Source of the DNA: Lysobacterales bacterium
Lineage (GTDB): Bacteria > Pseudomonadota > Gammaproteobacteria > Xanthomonadales > SZUA-38
DNA length: 64,000 bases
Reading direction: 5' to 3'
Assembly: GCA_028285525.1 (NCBI GenBank)
Contig: JANQOZ010000050.1
Coordinates: 26,637-90,636 of the forward strand
In this document: piece after piece, positions 32,901 to 39,694 of the stretch
Numbering within the stretch: the stretch's first letter is position 1
Layout of the letters: each line of letters opens with the position of its first letter
The notes under the pieces: generated by a model
The model's database searches: none
What the model was told of the DNA's origin: nothing
Seen by the model: the letters and a program-made list of their open reading frames with translations, nothing else
Made by a program: the position numbers and the translations under genes

Positions 32901-33468
32901 GCTCGCCCGGCTTCCAGAATTCCCGGTAGCCGGAGGAGACGTGTCCAACCTTGAGTTTCGCGTGAGCCAAAGCCGCGGCGTCCCCCGTGATCTCGATGGT
33001 GAGCGAGTCGCCGGGCACAAACGGCATCGGCAGAACGTTCTGCGCGTTGTTGTGCTGATCCGTGTAGGGCCCCCGGACCCATTCCCGAGAGCTGTCGTAA
33101 ACGTAGACCGAGACGCCGTCGGGGAGCCAGAAGTGGGAAAAGACCAGGTCGAGTGAGGTAGCGCCCGGCGATGAGATGTTCCAGGCGAGGCTGCCGGCGC
33201 CAGCGTCAGCCGGCTCCAGCCACTGCTGCACGGGCTGGCTCAGCGCATAGCGCACCCGGCCGCTGACATAGCCACCCTCAGCAAACTTCCGGGCGTCATC
33301 AGCCCGCTCGGCGGCGGCGTCGACGCCGGCTACCTTAAATTCACCAAGCATGCGGGCGCCGCCGAATTTGGGCTCCGGTGTGCTCGAGTTCGCTGCACTC
33401 GTCTGAGCCAGCGTTTGACCGGCCGCAGCCAGCAGTAGGAAAGCGGTGGCAACTAGCGTGTTCTTCAT
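29974..33468 (-). CDS. Large secreted lysyl-endopeptidase-like S1 protease with PKD and C-terminal repeats
   Basis: About 1164 residues from ATG 33468 (signal MKNTLVATAFLLLAAAGQTLAQ). A propeptide-like region precedes a trypsin-fold domain at about 200-470 with His249 (SSANHCLS), Asp305 (YAPSDFTLLRL) and Ser387 (EGGSSGSG), the triad of lysyl-endopeptidase-type secreted proteases. A PKD-like domain follows (APYTFSWDVDGDGLTDSTEA), then a beta-rich disulfide-containing part with AGCNIFQWNVDGFFG. The C-terminal 250 residues carry two W/Y-rich repeats (GFWFNALRPGNGIEV..LYSAWYT; GGWGIGTHRQGDQEFSAVYFYDTEGQPRW, cut here). It is predicted extracellular and may degrade proteins for nutrition. Confidence 0.88.
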   Translation of the reverse strand: MKNTLVATAFLLLAAAGQTLAQTSAANSSTPEPKFGGARMLGEFKVAGVDAAAERADDARKFAEGGYVSGRVRYALSQPVQQWLEPADAGAGSLAWNISSPGATSLDLVFSHFWLPDGVSVYVYDSSREWVRGPYTDQHNNAQNVLPMPFVPGDSLTIEITGDAAALAHAKLKVGHVSSGYREFWKPGELQKSGACNVDVACPDRSTWEDQIASVGHFTFRSGGSSFVCSGQMLNTTSNDDRIFSSANHCLSTEAEANTVVVYFNYESDQCRAPGSVSSGQAISRSSFTDTIEGTSLLATYAPSDFTLLRLNQTPPASYNVFYSGWDRTGNGVAGVTGIHHPAGHAKRISFDFDELCKSPYLGGCNGSSTHWRIAAWDTGTTEGGSSGSGIWNQNGLFIGQLEGGFAACSGGTAEDNDQPDWYGRMDVSWTGNGSPSGRMSDWLDPTGTGATTFNGREGCDAPQVQMSSTKGGVFSVGEVAGYSAAVSGGQAPYTFSWDVDGDGLTDSTEANVSAIYHEPFSGTITLGIIDGAGCRTSASLGAVVEAPALDLSQVGQPAEVCGDGDSQIEPGESWSYPVTLRNSGSASAVDTFAAFAPAGGGSGAAKRFGGPDGFGYTFADSQEPSCSFSFQDISGSGTQLNFTATDGNQAAAEDDGWADVTLGGTGFDFYGTNLTGVTVSTNGYISTSQQDIGGDVSNDCPLPASVSSGTGGRIYPLHDDVIIQSAYHQYFENCPRPGESAGSAGCNIFQWNVDGFFGGPSSPNFDFQAILYDNTNQIVYQYGPGNGRRGDSQTVGIQSMANAPFDGLTYACNEPESVPDNSAVCIFHPSSDSPGLSGDIKLESGALAVGAVGSGGTSQVDVTVQLNESFACGDSFAVDYLGSVHAGGFSSTGSTSIISGQVAQTCDVITSCQGESAPTVAPRQGFWFNALRPGNGIEVHFAGDQLYSAWYTAEKNRLPLWYYVQSIGEQSLVNDTVTADIFKFELSGDIRQNAPVGQVVGQARISFLNESEAVMTFDIDGETSGELLSFFDLTTTADVDPVTTDQYFNRDEGGWGIGTHRQGDQEFSAVYFYDTEGQPRWVVVASDGTVLSSQGSADLASFKAHCPGCTWTSPSILNGGTMERTINGDGSQLLDSMDVQVGGDVDIQWQRSNLPLQQITPPN

Positions 33469-33557
33469 CGATTTAACGTCCAAATCGGTCATGTCTCAAT
33501 GATATACCGTCTTCATCAAAAATCCGTTGTCGGCAGGACCGCCTTTTTTGGTGACGC

Positions 33558-35297
33558 CTATCGCACTTTTGTGAAGCGATAGCCCGCAAACTGAAATTCC
33601 TGGCTTTCCGGATCGAAAACGAGGCGTTCGCCGAGACCGGTGCCGAGGCCAGGGATATAAAACTGATTCGCGCCAGGGCCCGGGATGAAGGGGATTTTGG
33701 GTTTCAGCGAAATGAACACCGGCAGCTTGTATTCACCGAACAGGCGCCCGTTCTCCACCTCGAGCTGCACCGTCTTAAGTTTAAGTCGGTCGCTGAAAAA
33801 GTCGGGATTGACGATCTCGTAACGTCCGGACGGCGGCAGATAAGCGCCGGCCGCAGTTTTGACCTGCGGCGGCAGCGCCGTGCCGAGCAAAAAGCTCTGG
33901 CCCTGGTAACGGGCCAGCAGCGCCTCGCGGTCTGCGAGCTGCACCGGTCGCACCAGGATTTCCTCCATGATGCTGAACTGAATATCCAGGACCCCCAGGA
34001 GCCGATAGGCCAGCTCGTACCAGCCGTCGTCGCGAACCGTGGCGCGGAAAGACCGCCCCATCATGGTCATTTTGTAGCGCTCCGGCTTGCCCTCGAATTC
34101 CAGCAGACCCACGGGACTCACATAGCTGGTCGCCATGGCGGAAGGCAGCGCGTCGCCGGGTAGCGGAATCCGGTCGGGCAGGGCCTTCTTTTCCCGGTCC
34201 GGAGGCTCGATGCCCGCCGTCTCCTCGAGCCAGCGGTCCAAAATATGCCGCGACTCGTCGACGACAAAATCGATGCCGTTGGCCGAGTTTGCCACCAGGG
34301 CCAGCCCGAGCCCCTGGTCGGGCAGCACAATGATGTTCTCGCGAAAGTTCAGCGTGTTGGCGTTGACACGCCAAACCCGGTCGACCGTAAATCCTTCGGT
34401 ATTGGTAAGCTGCCACCCAAGGCCCGACCGATTGTCGAGGTCCAGAGGTACGTCGAGGTTCTGGGGTGTCCCCATCTTTTCGCGCGCCGCCAGCGACAGG
34501 ACGTTCGACTCCTTCCGGCTTAGAAAAAACGTGAGCAGCCTGCCGACGTCAACGATCGAACCGCGCAGGCCCAGGGCCGCCAGGTTGCTGGCATAGACAT
34601 CGGGCTCGACGCGCCGCCGCTTGTCGTGGCCGCGGGAGTCGTTGGGGTGGGGTCCAAAGCCGCTGTGACTCATGTCCAGAGGCGTCAGGATCCGCTGCTG
34701 AACATAGTCTCGGTAGGTCAGGCCGCTGCGCCGCTCCACGACGTGCCCCAGCACCCCGTAGGCCAGATTGGAGTAGCCGTATATCTGCCCGGGCGGACTG
34801 GCCAGGTAGAGCTCCGGCAGGGGCGCCAGCGCGCTCGGCGGTTCAGGCTGGTAGTAGCCGGCGAGCACGTTGCTGGGCAGACCGCTGTGGTGGCTGAGGA
34901 GCTGCTGCAGCACGGGCCCGGTCGTCTGGCTGAACCGGCTGGTAAAGCGAGCCTCCGGAAGCACTTCGGTCAGGGAAGCGGTGAGCGACACTCGGTCATC
35001 CTCCACCAGCTGCATGGCGGCTATCGCGGTGACGAGGTGCGTCAGGTTAGCGTAGGGGAAGCGGGTGGTTTCCGTAAACGGGCTCTTGGCCTTGCGGTCT
35101 GCGTACCCCATGGTCATCGTCAGCAGCGGCCCGTTCCGATCCACCAGGACCAGGGCGGCACCGGCGATTTTTTCTTTGCGGGCCGCGCTCCGAATGTCCT
35201 GTTTCAGGTCATCCAGCCAGCCGGCTTCCTGAGCTGTGACGGGTGTCGCAGGAGGCAGTCCAAGCCACAGTGCTCCCAGCAAGATCAACCTCCGCAT
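33558..35297 (-). CDS. Serine beta-lactamase-fold protein lacking the catalytic Ser/Lys (pseudoenzyme)
   Basis: About 579 residues from ATG 35297 with a signal peptide (RRLILLGALWLGLPPATPVTAQ). The fold is class C beta-lactamase/DD-peptidase-like, with LLSHHSGLPSN, YGYSNLAYGVLG (the YxN motif) and LDMSHSGFGPHP. The SxxK position reads FPYANLTHLVTA, so Ser is Asn84 and Lys is His87. The HxG motif region also reads RVWRVNANTL. It should not acylate. A C-terminal beta part follows from about 400. It is divergent from a full-motif paralogue at 35460. Confidence 0.88.
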   Translation of the reverse strand: MRRLILLGALWLGLPPATPVTAQEAGWLDDLKQDIRSAARKEKIAGAALVLVDRNGPLLTMTMGYADRKAKSPFTETTRFPYANLTHLVTAIAAMQLVEDDRVSLTASLTEVLPEARFTSRFSQTTGPVLQQLLSHHSGLPSNVLAGYYQPEPPSALAPLPELYLASPPGQIYGYSNLAYGVLGHVVERRSGLTYRDYVQQRILTPLDMSHSGFGPHPNDSRGHDKRRRVEPDVYASNLAALGLRGSIVDVGRLLTFFLSRKESNVLSLAAREKMGTPQNLDVPLDLDNRSGLGWQLTNTEGFTVDRVWRVNANTLNFRENIIVLPDQGLGLALVANSANGIDFVVDESRHILDRWLEETAGIEPPDREKKALPDRIPLPGDALPSAMATSYVSPVGLLEFEGKPERYKMTMMGRSFRATVRDDGWYELAYRLLGVLDIQFSIMEEILVRPVQLADREALLARYQGQSFLLGTALPPQVKTAAGAYLPPSGRYEIVNPDFFSDRLKLKTVQLEVENGRLFGEYKLPVFISLKPKIPFIPGPGANQFYIPGLGTGLGERLVFDPESQEFQFAGYRFTKVR

Positions 35298-35459
35298 CGC
35301 TTCATCATAGTTCAAGCGAGGTTGGAGGTCTCCCCATGGCCGCAGCGCGAAAGCGGACGCTGCGGATCAGTCGTGTGCCGTCCAGCAGATGTCCAGGCCT
35401 CTCGCCAGCCGATACACTGCCGACCGGGACGTCGCACTAGTTCAGGAGGAAACGCTCTC

Positions 35460-37067
35460 ATGTTGACGCATATCGTGGCATTCGGAATGGGCATCTGGAC
35501 AGCCGCCGTACCGCCGACGCTGGACAGCGTTGCGGCCGGCATCGAAAAACGCCTCGAGCGCGAAGAAATCCGAGGTGCGGTGCTCGGCGTGCAGCTCGGT
35601 GAGCAGAATCGGGTCACCGGCTTCGGCCAAATCAGCCGGGAGAATCCGGACTCACCCGGCCCGGACACTCTGTTTGAGATCGGTTCCATCAGCAAGGTGT
35701 TTACGGCGCTGCTGGCTCAGCGGCAGGTCGAGACCGGCCGCGCGTCCTGGGACGAGCCGATCAGCCGGCGAATCAGCGGCACTTTTGCCAATCCGAGCGT
35801 CGGCGCCATCACCTGGCGGGAGCTTGCCAGCCACAGCTCGGGGCTGCCCCGACTCCCGGACAACATGCCGATGGAAAACGCGCTGGATCCCTACGCCGGC
35901 TATGACCGAGCCCTGCTGGAGTCGTACCTGCTGGGCTACAACCCAGCGACGCTCGAAAAGCGCTACGCGTATTCAAACCTGGGAATGGGGCTCCTCGGCG
36001 AGCTCGCGGCGGAGGCTGCGGGCCTGCCCTATGCCGAGGCGCTGCGGCGAGACGTATTCGATCCGCTCGGCATGGGCGACACGAGCGTTGTACCCAGCGA
36101 ACAGCAGCTTACGCGGATGGCCGAAGGCTTCAGCCAGGGAGCGGACATGCCTCGTTGGGGTGGCTTTGACGCACTGGCGGGTGCCGGCGCGATCGTCTCA
36201 ACTGCCTCTGACCTTCTCAGGTTTGCGCGCCTCAACGCCGACCCGGCCAAGGCCGGCGCGATGGCTGATTCACTGGCCGCCATTCGAGAGCTACAGGGCA
36301 CCGGAGAAACCGCGCTGGGCTGGCACCTCGATCAGGATGTCGGCGACAGCACCGTCTATTGGCACAACGGCGGGACCGGCGGCTTCGCCAGCGCGCTGGC
36401 CGTGGAGCCGTCAACCGGTCTGGCCGTGGTGCTGCTGGCGGCTTCAACCGACTACAACGGCATCACCGAGCTGGCTTTGGCGCAGCTGGCCGGCCAGGCC
36501 GAGGCGCCTGTTGAGGGGCCGGATCTGTCGCCCTACGTTGGCACCTTCCAGGTGTCGCCGGCGATGATGCTGACGTTTTTTCTCGACGAGGGTCAGCTCT
36601 TTGGCCAGGCGACCGGCCAGGGCGCTTTTCCGCTCAAAGTCGAGGGTGAGCACGCGTTTTCGTTCAAACCGGCCGACATCAGCCTGACTTTTGAAGATTT
36701 CACCGACGACAAGGCGCAGCAGATGGTGATGATCCAGGCGGGTCGGACCACCCGAGCGCCCCGGGTGGCTGACGACAAGGGCATTAAGCGTATGACGGCC
36801 ATCGAGATTGACGCGGCCTCGCTGGAGCCGCTGGTGGGCGTCTACGCGCTGGCGCCGGCCGTCAAGATCACCGTCGAAGCCCGCGACGGCCAGCTCTTTG
36901 CGCAGCTGACCGGTCAGCCGGCGTTTCCCGTGTTCCCGTTCGAAGCAGATAAATTCTTCTACAAGGTGGTCGACGCGCAGCTGCACTTTGAGCGCGACGA
37001 CGCAGGTGCGGTCGCCGGCTTGACGCTTGTCCAGGGAGGGCGACAATACGCGCCGAAGCAGCCGTAG
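35460..37067 (+). CDS. Serine beta-lactamase-fold hydrolase with two DUF3471 domains
   Basis: A 535-residue protein with AGGAGG ahead of ATG 35460 and a weak signal peptide (MLTHIVAFGMGIWTAAVP). It keeps all catalytic motifs: FEIGSISKVFTA (Ser76, Lys79), YAYSNLGMGLLG and HNGGTGGF. Two DUF3471-like beta domains follow (LSPYVGTFQVSP and LEPLVGVYALAP, near residues 358 and 457). This architecture suits a peptidase or esterase on peptides or small esters rather than a clinical beta-lactamase. Divergent to the pseudoenzyme; the two may work as a pair. Confidence 0.9.
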   Translation: MLTHIVAFGMGIWTAAVPPTLDSVAAGIEKRLEREEIRGAVLGVQLGEQNRVTGFGQISRENPDSPGPDTLFEIGSISKVFTALLAQRQVETGRASWDEPISRRISGTFANPSVGAITWRELASHSSGLPRLPDNMPMENALDPYAGYDRALLESYLLGYNPATLEKRYAYSNLGMGLLGELAAEAAGLPYAEALRRDVFDPLGMGDTSVVPSEQQLTRMAEGFSQGADMPRWGGFDALAGAGAIVSTASDLLRFARLNADPAKAGAMADSLAAIRELQGTGETALGWHLDQDVGDSTVYWHNGGTGGFASALAVEPSTGLAVVLLAASTDYNGITELALAQLAGQAEAPVEGPDLSPYVGTFQVSPAMMLTFFLDEGQLFGQATGQGAFPLKVEGEHAFSFKPADISLTFEDFTDDKAQQMVMIQAGRTTRAPRVADDKGIKRMTAIEIDAASLEPLVGVYALAPAVKITVEARDGQLFAQLTGQPAFPVFPFEADKFFYKVVDAQLHFERDDAGAVAGLTLVQGGRQYAPKQP

Positions 37068-37139
37068 CCGGGAACAAAAAGATGGAGCCGATCGACAGCA
37101 GGTCAGAGATAGGCGCTAAGCGTCAGGCGGGTTTCTGAC

Positions 37140-38555
37140 GTGAGTACGCTGACTGGATATATGCTCCTCGGAGCGCTGCTGGCAGGGCCGGCGGCCGACG
37201 GCGACTTTGCCGATTGGAGCGACGAGCCCGCCGTCGACGAACCCTTCGGAGACGCGGCGGGGCCCGTCGACCTCGGGCCCCTGCAGTGGCGGCTGGACCG
37301 GCACGGCCTGTGGCTGCGCGTCAGCGCCGCGGAGCCGGCCAACATCGCCCAGTCCGGTCGAACGCTCACCCTGGCGATTGACCGCGAAGCCGGCGGCAGC
37401 GACTACCGCGGCAGCAAGGGTGTCGACCGGGTCATCGAATACTCACCACCGCAGGACGACGACCGCTACGGCTTTCGCATGCTGGTGCCGGAGGGAGTCA
37501 CCTGGCGGCCGGTGGCTTCGACGCAGGATTATCTGCGCAGCGCTCCGACGGTGAGCGCCGACAGCTACGAAATCCTGCTGCGATCCGCTGAGGTGGCTGC
37601 GGGCACCCGGGTCCGCGTGATGCTGTGGAACGATCAGGCGCAGGACGTCAGCGACTGGGTGACGCTCGCCGAGCAGCGAACGCTGCCCGTCGCGCGGCCG
37701 TCACTGGATCGCCATGCGGATACCGAGCTGCGAGTGATGGTTTGGAATACGGGCGGGGAAGATGCCGCCCGTCAACTGAAGCGCTTTGCCCGGCTGATTG
37801 AGGCGATTGACCCCGATGTGGCGCTGCTCGACGAGGTGGCGCCGAACCAGCGTTCAGACCACCTCAAACACCTCCCGTACCAGAGTCTGGGCGGCAGCGG
37901 CGGCCGCCAGCGGGGTTTGATTCTGAGCCGCTGGCCGCTCACCCCCGTCGAGTCCTTCCGGTTTCTCGACTATCCAGTCGCCGCGGCAGAGCTTATCGAG
38001 GCCGAAGGCACCGACTTCATGCGCCGAGACCTCAAAAACGCCAAGGGTGACGGCGTGCCCGCCAACGCGGCGCTCGTGACCCACGAGGGGAGACGAATTC
38101 TGCTGGTAGCGCTGGACCTCCAGTGCTGTGGCGACGGCGACGGCAGCGTGCAGGATCGGCTTCGGGTCATCCAGGCGAGGCGGATTGCGGCGGCGATCGA
38201 TCAGGCGCGGGAGGAGACGGGCTTCGACGAGCTGATCATTGGCGGCGACTTCAACCTGGTCGGCTCAGCACAGCCGCTGCAGCTGCTGCAACAGGCCGGG
38301 ACGCCTGAGCTGACGATCGCCAACGCCCTGCAGCCGGACGGTTTATCCAACGTGACGTGGATTCGCCAAGGCGACGTTTTCCCGCCGGGCAGGCTCGATT
38401 ACGTGCTGTTCAGCAGCGCGCTGCGGCAGCTCAGTGGCGTGGTGTTTAATCCGGGCGTGATGGATGATCGGCAGCTCGCCGCTACCGGCCTTAAGCCGGA
38501 TACCACCGACCGCATGTCCGGCCATCAGCCGCTGGTGATCGATTTTTCCTACTGA
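37140..38555 (+). CDS. Endonuclease/exonuclease/phosphatase-family protein with N-terminal beta domain
   Basis: A 471-residue protein, GTG start (37140), with a hydrophobic N-terminal segment (LTGYMLLGALLAGP). The first 190 residues resemble a CBM9/DOMON-like beta sandwich (RLDRHGLWLRVSAAE, RTLTLAIDREAGGSDY). The rest is an EEP fold: ELRVMVWNTGG, VALLDEVAPNQ (metal Glu), ALDLQCCG, IIGGDFNLVGSAQ, GRLDYVLFSS and MSGHQPLVIDF. Substrate could be nucleic acid, phosphoinositide or other phosphodiesters; not assigned. The last bases overlap the convergent dehydratase gene by 7 nt. Confidence 0.86.
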   Translation: MSTLTGYMLLGALLAGPAADGDFADWSDEPAVDEPFGDAAGPVDLGPLQWRLDRHGLWLRVSAAEPANIAQSGRTLTLAIDREAGGSDYRGSKGVDRVIEYSPPQDDDRYGFRMLVPEGVTWRPVASTQDYLRSAPTVSADSYEILLRSAEVAAGTRVRVMLWNDQAQDVSDWVTLAEQRTLPVARPSLDRHADTELRVMVWNTGGEDAARQLKRFARLIEAIDPDVALLDEVAPNQRSDHLKHLPYQSLGGSGGRQRGLILSRWPLTPVESFRFLDYPVAAAELIEAEGTDFMRRDLKNAKGDGVPANAALVTHEGRRILLVALDLQCCGDGDGSVQDRLRVIQARRIAAAIDQAREETGFDELIIGGDFNLVGSAQPLQLLQQAGTPELTIANALQPDGLSNVTWIRQGDVFPPGRLDYVLFSSALRQLSGVVFNPGVMDDRQLAATGLKPDTTDRMSGHQPLVIDFSY

Positions 38556-39559
38556 TTGACCGCCCGCTTGAGCGGGTCAGGGATGCCGCCGCTCGCCCAG
38601 GGCAGCAGGTCCAGGTCCACGTTGCCGCCGCTCAGCACCACGCCGACGCGTTTGCCGGCGAACTTTTCGGGATTGTTCAGCACCGCGGCCAGCCCGATCC
38701 CGCAGGAGGGCTCGACGACCTGCTTGAGGGTCTGCATGACCAGGCGCATCGCCTCGATGGACTGGCTGTCTTCCACCCGCAGCACGCCCTCGACGTGGCG
38801 TCGGATGAGGGCAAAGGGCAGCACGCCGATCTTGGCCCGGAGCCCGTCGCAGATGGTATCCGGGTGATGATCATCGACGATCCGGCCTTCGGCGAGTGAG
38901 CGGTAGGCGTCGTCCGCGCCCAGGGGTTCGGCGCCATAGACTTCGATGCCGGGCTTCTTGTGCGTGGCCCACAGCGCGCAGCCGGACAGCATGCCGCCGC
39001 CGCCCACGGGAACGATAATGGCGTCCAGCTCCGGCACCTGCTCGAGCAGCTCGAGCGCAATGGTGCCCTGGCCGGCGATCACGCGCGGATCGTCGTAGGG
39101 CGGTACCGGACTCGCGCCGGTTTTGCTCACCACCTCAGCGAGTGTTTTTTCCCGTGCCGCCTGGTTGGGGGCGCACTCGACCAGCTGTCCGCCGTAACGG
39201 CGAATATTCTCCAGCTTGCTGCTCACCGCGCCTGCGGGGACCACCACGTGGCACTCGATGCCGCGCGCGGCCGCAGCGCAGGACAGCGCAGCGCCGTGGT
39301 TGCCCGATGAGTGAGTCGCCACGCCGAGCGGGGCTTTGCTGACGGGCAGCGTCGCCACTGCGTTGGCCGCCCCGCGAATCTTGAACGCACCGGTTTGCTG
39401 GAGGTGTTCACATTTGAAGTAGAGCTTGACGCCGGAACGCTTGTTCAGCACGGTGCTGGTCATCACCGGCGTACGGCGCGCAAGTCGAGTGATCCGGCCG
39501 GCGGCCCTGGCGACTGCCATTGCGTCCAGCCCGATTTCTGTTCCGCTCTGATCAGTCAT
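38549..39559 (-). CDS. Threonine/serine dehydratase-like PLP enzyme
   Basis: A 336-residue fold-type II PLP enzyme. Lys60 in QQTGAFKIRGAANA is the PLP lysine; SSGNHGAALSCAAAARG binds substrate carboxylate and VPVGGGGMLSG holds the cofactor phosphate. It has no ACT domain, unlike the biosynthetic IlvA at 44468, so it is the catabolic-type threonine dehydratase or serine racemase branch. No symbol is given because the two activities cannot be separated here. ATG 39559 is the start; the frame is open far upstream but that part is antisense to pepN. Confidence 0.9.
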   Translation of the reverse strand: MTDQSGTEIGLDAMAVARAAGRITRLARRTPVMTSTVLNKRSGVKLYFKCEHLQQTGAFKIRGAANAVATLPVSKAPLGVATHSSGNHGAALSCAAAARGIECHVVVPAGAVSSKLENIRRYGGQLVECAPNQAAREKTLAEVVSKTGASPVPPYDDPRVIAGQGTIALELLEQVPELDAIIVPVGGGGMLSGCALWATHKKPGIEVYGAEPLGADDAYRSLAEGRIVDDHHPDTICDGLRAKIGVLPFALIRRHVEGVLRVEDSQSIEAMRLVMQTLKQVVEPSCGIGLAAVLNNPEKFAGKRVGVVLSGGNVDLDLLPWASGGIPDPLKRAVNQ

Positions 39560-39694
39560 GGGGTGACCATAACCCGCTTTGGCCGGGGACTCAAAACCTG
39601 CCGTGGCAAAATCTTCGCCCGGCGCTGCCGGGACCCAAATGAGGGTAGAATAGAGGCCGCTACTGCCTTGACCTGCCGACCGGAATTCCCAGCT

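Noticed and set aside
34626..35459. Long in-frame extension upstream of the beta-lactamase-fold gene at 35460
   Set aside because: It is antisense to the divergent pseudoenzyme and a strong AGGAGG marks ATG 35460.
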